Position numbers and translations under genes: made by a program. The notes beneath the pieces were generated by a model. That model worked only from the letters and a program-made list of their open reading frames with translations. It made no database searches and was not told the DNA's origin. From Gammaproteobacteria bacterium (GTDB lineage Bacteria; Pseudomonadota; Gammaproteobacteria; Steroidobacterales; Steroidobacteraceae): a stretch of 36,414 bases of DNA. Below, in pieces: positions 33,610-36,414 of this stretch (positions are counted from its first letter, which is position 1; each line of letters begins with the position of its first letter). The DNA is taken from the NCBI GenBank assembly GCA_021323735.1, contig JAJPKM010000005.1, forward strand, positions 1 to 36,414, given 5' to 3'.

Positions 33610-33923
33610 GCGATCTCAACTTTGATGAATGGGAGCACGCCCCCGTACTCGATCGTCTACCAATGTGTCAGCGATGCCCGTCCGATCGTTAGGCACTACT
33701 GTACCGAGCGAGCGTTGAGCGCTCCTGCCAGATGTGTGCACGGCGGCCGGCTCTAGATGAAACGACCATCGAGTCGAATTGCCCGTTGGATCGAATGTTG
33801 CCCGCGGAACGTCGATGGAATAAACCCTTCCGTACCGAAGTCTCCACAGTAACGGACAAACACGCGGCGGAGGCCGCACTCGCCGAATCACGAGAACCAA
33901 TAGCTCAATCGAAGGAGATATCC
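33610..33923. other. Intergenic stretch of 314 bases
   Basis: Between the FHA regulator and the haloperoxidase-like gene I see no convincing gene, repeat or strong hairpin. An in-frame extension of the next gene reaches 33732, but it has no ribosome binding site and no signal. It may hold the promoter of the downstream gene. Confidence 0.5.
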
Positions 33924-35228
33924 ATGTTGAGAACACGTGCATCGCTTGCACTCCTGTGCGCTGCGCTTTTTGTATACAGCGCCTCTTACGCCGACTCGGC
34001 GGCGGGATCGACCGATCAGGTAATACAATGGAACCAAGCGCTGCTGAAAATCGTCCGCACGCCGGGAGCGCAGCCGGCAACCGTACACCCGACACGGAGT
34101 TTTGCGATCATGCACGCGGCGATTTATGACGCCGTAAATGCGATCGACGCGACGCACAAGCCTTACCTCGTCCATGTCGAACGGGTGTCGCCACATACCT
34201 CGCAAGAAGCGGCGGCCGCGTCCGCCGCCCATGACACGTTGATTGCGCTGTATCCAGCCTCTCAGCCGACACTCGATCTGCAACTCGAGCAATCACTGGC
34301 GGTGATTCCCGACGGTGTCGACAAGACCACCGGGGTCGACGTGGGCAAGGCAGTTGCTCAGGCCATCCTGGCTTTGCGTAACGACGACGGGTCGGCCGCG
34401 CCGCTGATTGCCTTCGTCCCTGGCAATGCGCCCGGAGACTACCAATTGACGCCGCCCAATTTACCGACGCCTGCGTTCACGCATTGGTCAAAGGTCACTC
34501 CCTTCGCCTTAGAGCGCGCAAATCAATTCCGTCTCGGGCCCCCGCCGGCACTGACCAGCGCCCAGTACACTGCCGCCTTCAATGAGGTGAAGTCGCTGGG
34601 CATGCTGGGCAGCACGACCGCCACGGCGGATCAGAAGCTCATCGGCCAGTTTTGGGGCGGAGCAATTCAAAACTACTGGAATGAAATCACTCAGACGGCG
34701 GTCCAGGCGCATCACCTGACAACTGCGCAGAGCGCACGTGTGTTCGCCTTGCTCAATATCACCCTGGCAGACGAAGTGATTGCATTTTACGACACCAAGT
34801 ACACCTATGACTTTTGGCGGCCGGTAACCGCGATTCGCGCCGCCGACACGGACGGCAACCCCGACACCTTGGCGGATCCGAACTGGCTTCCGCAAGCCAC
34901 CAAGACCGCCGCCGATCCGTCATATCCGGGTGCCCATGCCACGATTAGTTCGGGTGCCGAGTTCGTGCTGAACACCGTGTTCGGCCAGAAGCCTTTTAAT
35001 TTGATCATCACTTCTGAAGTGCTTCCCGGAATCACCCGCTCCTTCGATAGTTTCGCGGGCGCCGAGAGCGAAGCCAGCGCGAGCCGAATCTTCGCGGGCC
35101 AGCATTTTCGCACCGATGAGAATGCCGGTGAAACACTCGGCAGGCATGTGGCCGACTTTGTTGTCGACAACTTCCTGACTCGAGTTCACGACCGCGACGA
35201 CCGGGATCACGAGGGACGCGATAACTGA
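33924..35228 (+). CDS. Secreted vanadium-dependent haloperoxidase/PAP2-like protein
   Basis: This 434-residue protein has a signal peptide (LRTRASLALLCAALFVYSASYA). Family motifs lie in the last third: KYTYDFWRPVTAIR (K-x6-RP), SYPGAHATISSGAEF (the P-S-G-H-like motif, here PGAH) and SRIFAGQHFRTDENAG (SR-x5-H). These residues bind phosphate or vanadate. The family includes bacterial vanadium haloperoxidases and acid phosphatases; sequence alone cannot separate the activities. AAGGAG lies about 8 bases before the ATG at 33924. It ends before two strong hairpins. Confidence 0.85.
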   Translation: MLRTRASLALLCAALFVYSASYADSAAGSTDQVIQWNQALLKIVRTPGAQPATVHPTRSFAIMHAAIYDAVNAIDATHKPYLVHVERVSPHTSQEAAAASAAHDTLIALYPASQPTLDLQLEQSLAVIPDGVDKTTGVDVGKAVAQAILALRNDDGSAAPLIAFVPGNAPGDYQLTPPNLPTPAFTHWSKVTPFALERANQFRLGPPPALTSAQYTAAFNEVKSLGMLGSTTATADQKLIGQFWGGAIQNYWNEITQTAVQAHHLTTAQSARVFALLNITLADEVIAFYDTKYTYDFWRPVTAIRAADTDGNPDTLADPNWLPQATKTAADPSYPGAHATISSGAEFVLNTVFGQKPFNLIITSEVLPGITRSFDSFAGAESEASASRIFAGQHFRTDENAGETLGRHVADFVVDNFLTRVHDRDDRDHEGRDN

Positions 35229-35238
35229 TTGATGGAGC

Positions 35239-35299
35239 GCCGCCGAGTGGCGGCCATAGCGTTAATGTCCCCGCGCCGGCGGTGAGTGCAGGCGCGGGG
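35239..35299. terminator. Two strong hairpins between convergent genes
   Basis: Hairpin 1 is GCCGCC-GAGT-GGCGGC (35239-35254), flanked by ATGG/CCAT that can extend the stem. Hairpin 2 is CCCCGCGCC/GGCGCGGGG (9-bp perfect stem, 13-base loop, 35269-35299). They lie between the convergent haloperoxidase-like gene and the hydrolase gene. No T tract follows, but the position suits termination for both. Confidence 0.5.
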
Positions 35300-35329
35300 G
35301 CTACAATAGGCATCGCAGCAAATCCAGCT

Positions 35330-36016
35330 TCACACGCTGGTTACCTCCTCCACCCATCCCGCGAGCGCGTTGAGCAGGTCGGCCTGGATCTCCGCGTTGG
35401 TGAATGCGCTGCGTGCGGGCACGTGGAATGCGTGGTCGGTGTCGGGCAGCACACTTAAAGTGGCCAGGCTTCCCAACCTCGTGATGAGCGGATCGAGGAA
35501 TGCGCGTTGCGCAAATTCGTCGCGTGCGCCCTGCAGAAACAGCATGGGAATCCGCACTTTGGCGAGGTGCTCGGCGCGGGTATCCGAGGGCTGCTTGGGC
35601 GGATGGAGGGGAAATCCCAAGAAGACCAGGCCGCGCACATGCGGTAAGGGATTGGCCGCCTGCGCTTGCGAGGTCATGCGTCCGCCGAAGGACTTGCCGC
35701 CGGCAATCAGCGGCAATCCCGGCACCAACTCGTGGGCCGCGGCGACTGCGGCGCGAATGGTGGCGTGACAGATGGCCGGTGGATCTGGTCTTCGGCCGCC
35801 CTTTTCCATGTAGGGAAATTGATAGCGCAGCGTGGCGATACGGCGCGCGGCGAGGTCGTCCGCCAATTTCTCCATGAAGGGATCCCGCATGCCGGCACCC
35901 GCACCATGAGCCACCACGAAACAGACTTTGGACTGCGGCGGACAGATCAAGATGCCAGAGACGCGTGTGGTCGCGCTGACGTCGATGTGCACGGGGTGAA
36001 GGTCGACGGTGGTCAT
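35330..36016 (-). CDS. KANL3/Tex30-type alpha/beta hydrolase
   Basis: This 228-residue cytoplasmic hydrolase has VVAHGAGAGMRDPFMEKLA, RYQFPYMEKGGRRPDPP, AGGKSFGGRMTSQ with the nucleophilic serine, LFLQGARDEFA with the acid and LPDTDHAFH with the histidine. This is the KANL3/Tex30 group of bacterial and eukaryotic hydrolases. The ATG at 36016 has no clear ribosome binding site. It lies 46 bases downstream of the ligD stop on the same strand. The substrate is unknown. Confidence 0.85.
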   Translation of the reverse strand: MTTVDLHPVHIDVSATTRVSGILICPPQSKVCFVVAHGAGAGMRDPFMEKLADDLAARRIATLRYQFPYMEKGGRRPDPPAICHATIRAAVAAAHELVPGLPLIAGGKSFGGRMTSQAQAANPLPHVRGLVFLGFPLHPPKQPSDTRAEHLAKVRIPMLFLQGARDEFAQRAFLDPLITRLGSLATLSVLPDTDHAFHVPARSAFTNAEIQADLLNALAGWVEEVTSV

Positions 36017-36062
36017 TTATTGAGGCCGTAAATGCAGCAGCGCAGTGGCAGCGGGGCAGGCC

Positions 36063-36414
36063 CTAACCGCGCGTGGCCCGCTTGATGGCATCGGCCAGCG
36101 GCCGCGCCCCGTCGGTGTAATTTTTCCACGGCTTGAGTTTGTGCAGCAGCCGCGGCGCCGTGCGCACGGTATAGGACTTAGGATCCAGGCCCTTTTTGAC
36201 CTCATGCCATTCCACGGGCATCGAGACCGGAGCGCCCTCCCGCGCTCGCGGCGAGAGCACCGCCACTGCCGTTGACATCCGGTCGTTGCGTAAATAGTCC
36301 AAGAAGATCCGGCCGGAGCGCTTGAGCTTCGACATGTTGTCGAGAAATCGGGTGGGGCTGTCCTGCGCCATCTGCGCACAGATCAGGTGCGCGAAGTTCT
36401 TGGCGATAGGCCAG
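36063..36414 (-). CDS. ligD: ATP-dependent DNA ligase LigD, polymerase domain, partial
   Basis: Only the last 116 residues are present. They form the end of the archaeo-eukaryotic primase-like polymerase domain of LigD: SPTRFLDNMSKLKRSGRIFL, DYLRNDRMSTAVA, SPRAREGAPVSMPVEWHEV and NYTDGARPLADAIKRA. LigD with Ku repairs double-strand breaks by non-homologous end joining. The polymerase domain lies at the very C-terminus, as in the Pseudomonas type (phosphoesterase-ligase-polymerase). The frame continues open past the window edge. No ku gene is visible here. Confidence 0.9.
   Translation of the reverse strand, partial: WPIAKNFAHLICAQMAQDSPTRFLDNMSKLKRSGRIFLDYLRNDRMSTAVAVLSPRAREGAPVSMPVEWHEVKKGLDPKSYTVRTAPRLLHKLKPWKNYTDGARPLADAIKRATRG

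Noticed and set aside
33732-33923. In-frame N-terminal extension of the haloperoxidase-like gene
   Set aside because: AAGGAG and a signal peptide at 33924 define a much better start.

Overview
The window is about 36.4 kb of GC-rich, densely coded bacterial chromosome. Strong AGGAG-type ribosome binding sites, ATGA and GTGA gene overlaps, Tat and lipoprotein signals, an UrcA-family protein, an EmrB-type exporter and a Pseudomonas-like LigD tail suggest a soil or environmental gammaproteobacterium, possibly near Steroidobacterales/Nevskiales. That placement is inference. I see no rRNA, tRNA, CRISPR array, phage or insertion sequence. Both ends cut genes: a PQQ-type sugar dehydrogenase on the left and the polymerase domain of LigD on the right.

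Left third (1-15.4 kb): envelope and catabolic genes. It holds several secreted or lipoprotein unknowns, a lysine 2,3-aminomutase (radical SAM/PLP), a Spy/LTXXQ-like periplasmic protein, a Tat-exported dienelactone-hydrolase-like protein and a CPBP-like membrane protein. A minus-strand operon (11202 down to 7260) encodes a Tat-exported gluconate-2-dehydrogenase subunit-3 protein, a GMC flavoprotein and an unusual protein made of two fused TIM-barrel isomerase domains. It resembles glucoside-3-dehydrogenase (3-keto-sugar) systems and ends at a good intrinsic terminator. A TonB-N-like protein, a DUF4097 adhesin-like protein, a secretory-lipase-like lipoprotein and a BON protein follow.

Middle (15.5-27.3 kb): an EmrB-type MFS exporter sits behind a clear promoter overlaid by MarR-like inverted repeats. 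Next come a KAS III-like enzyme translationally coupled to an odd zinc-ribbon SDR, then a tight kaiC-kaiB-(PAS-PAS-GAF-GGDEF-EAL) operon. In this operon a KaiBC clock or timer module is joined directly to a predicted c-di-GMP phosphodiesterase. A crotonase and a dienelactone hydrolase/NUDT19-like Nudix pair follow, diverging from each other.

Right (27.3-36.4 kb): a FitAB-type toxin-antitoxin pair, then a probable signalling island. On the minus strand lie a transmembrane Ser/Thr kinase with TolB-like and TPR domains, a 70-residue basic peptide gene and a SagB-type dehydrogenase with an N-terminal wHTH/RRE-like region. On the plus strand lie an UrcA protein, a 52-residue membrane peptide and a PhoB-type winged-helix regulator fused to an FHA domain. 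An 11-bp direct repeat (CCTAAG-type) lies in the kinase/urcA divergent region, before the small ORF and before the regulator. This suggests one regulon in which the kinase signals to the FHA regulator. A vanadium-haloperoxidase-like secreted enzyme, a KANL3/Tex30-type hydrolase and ligD close the window.
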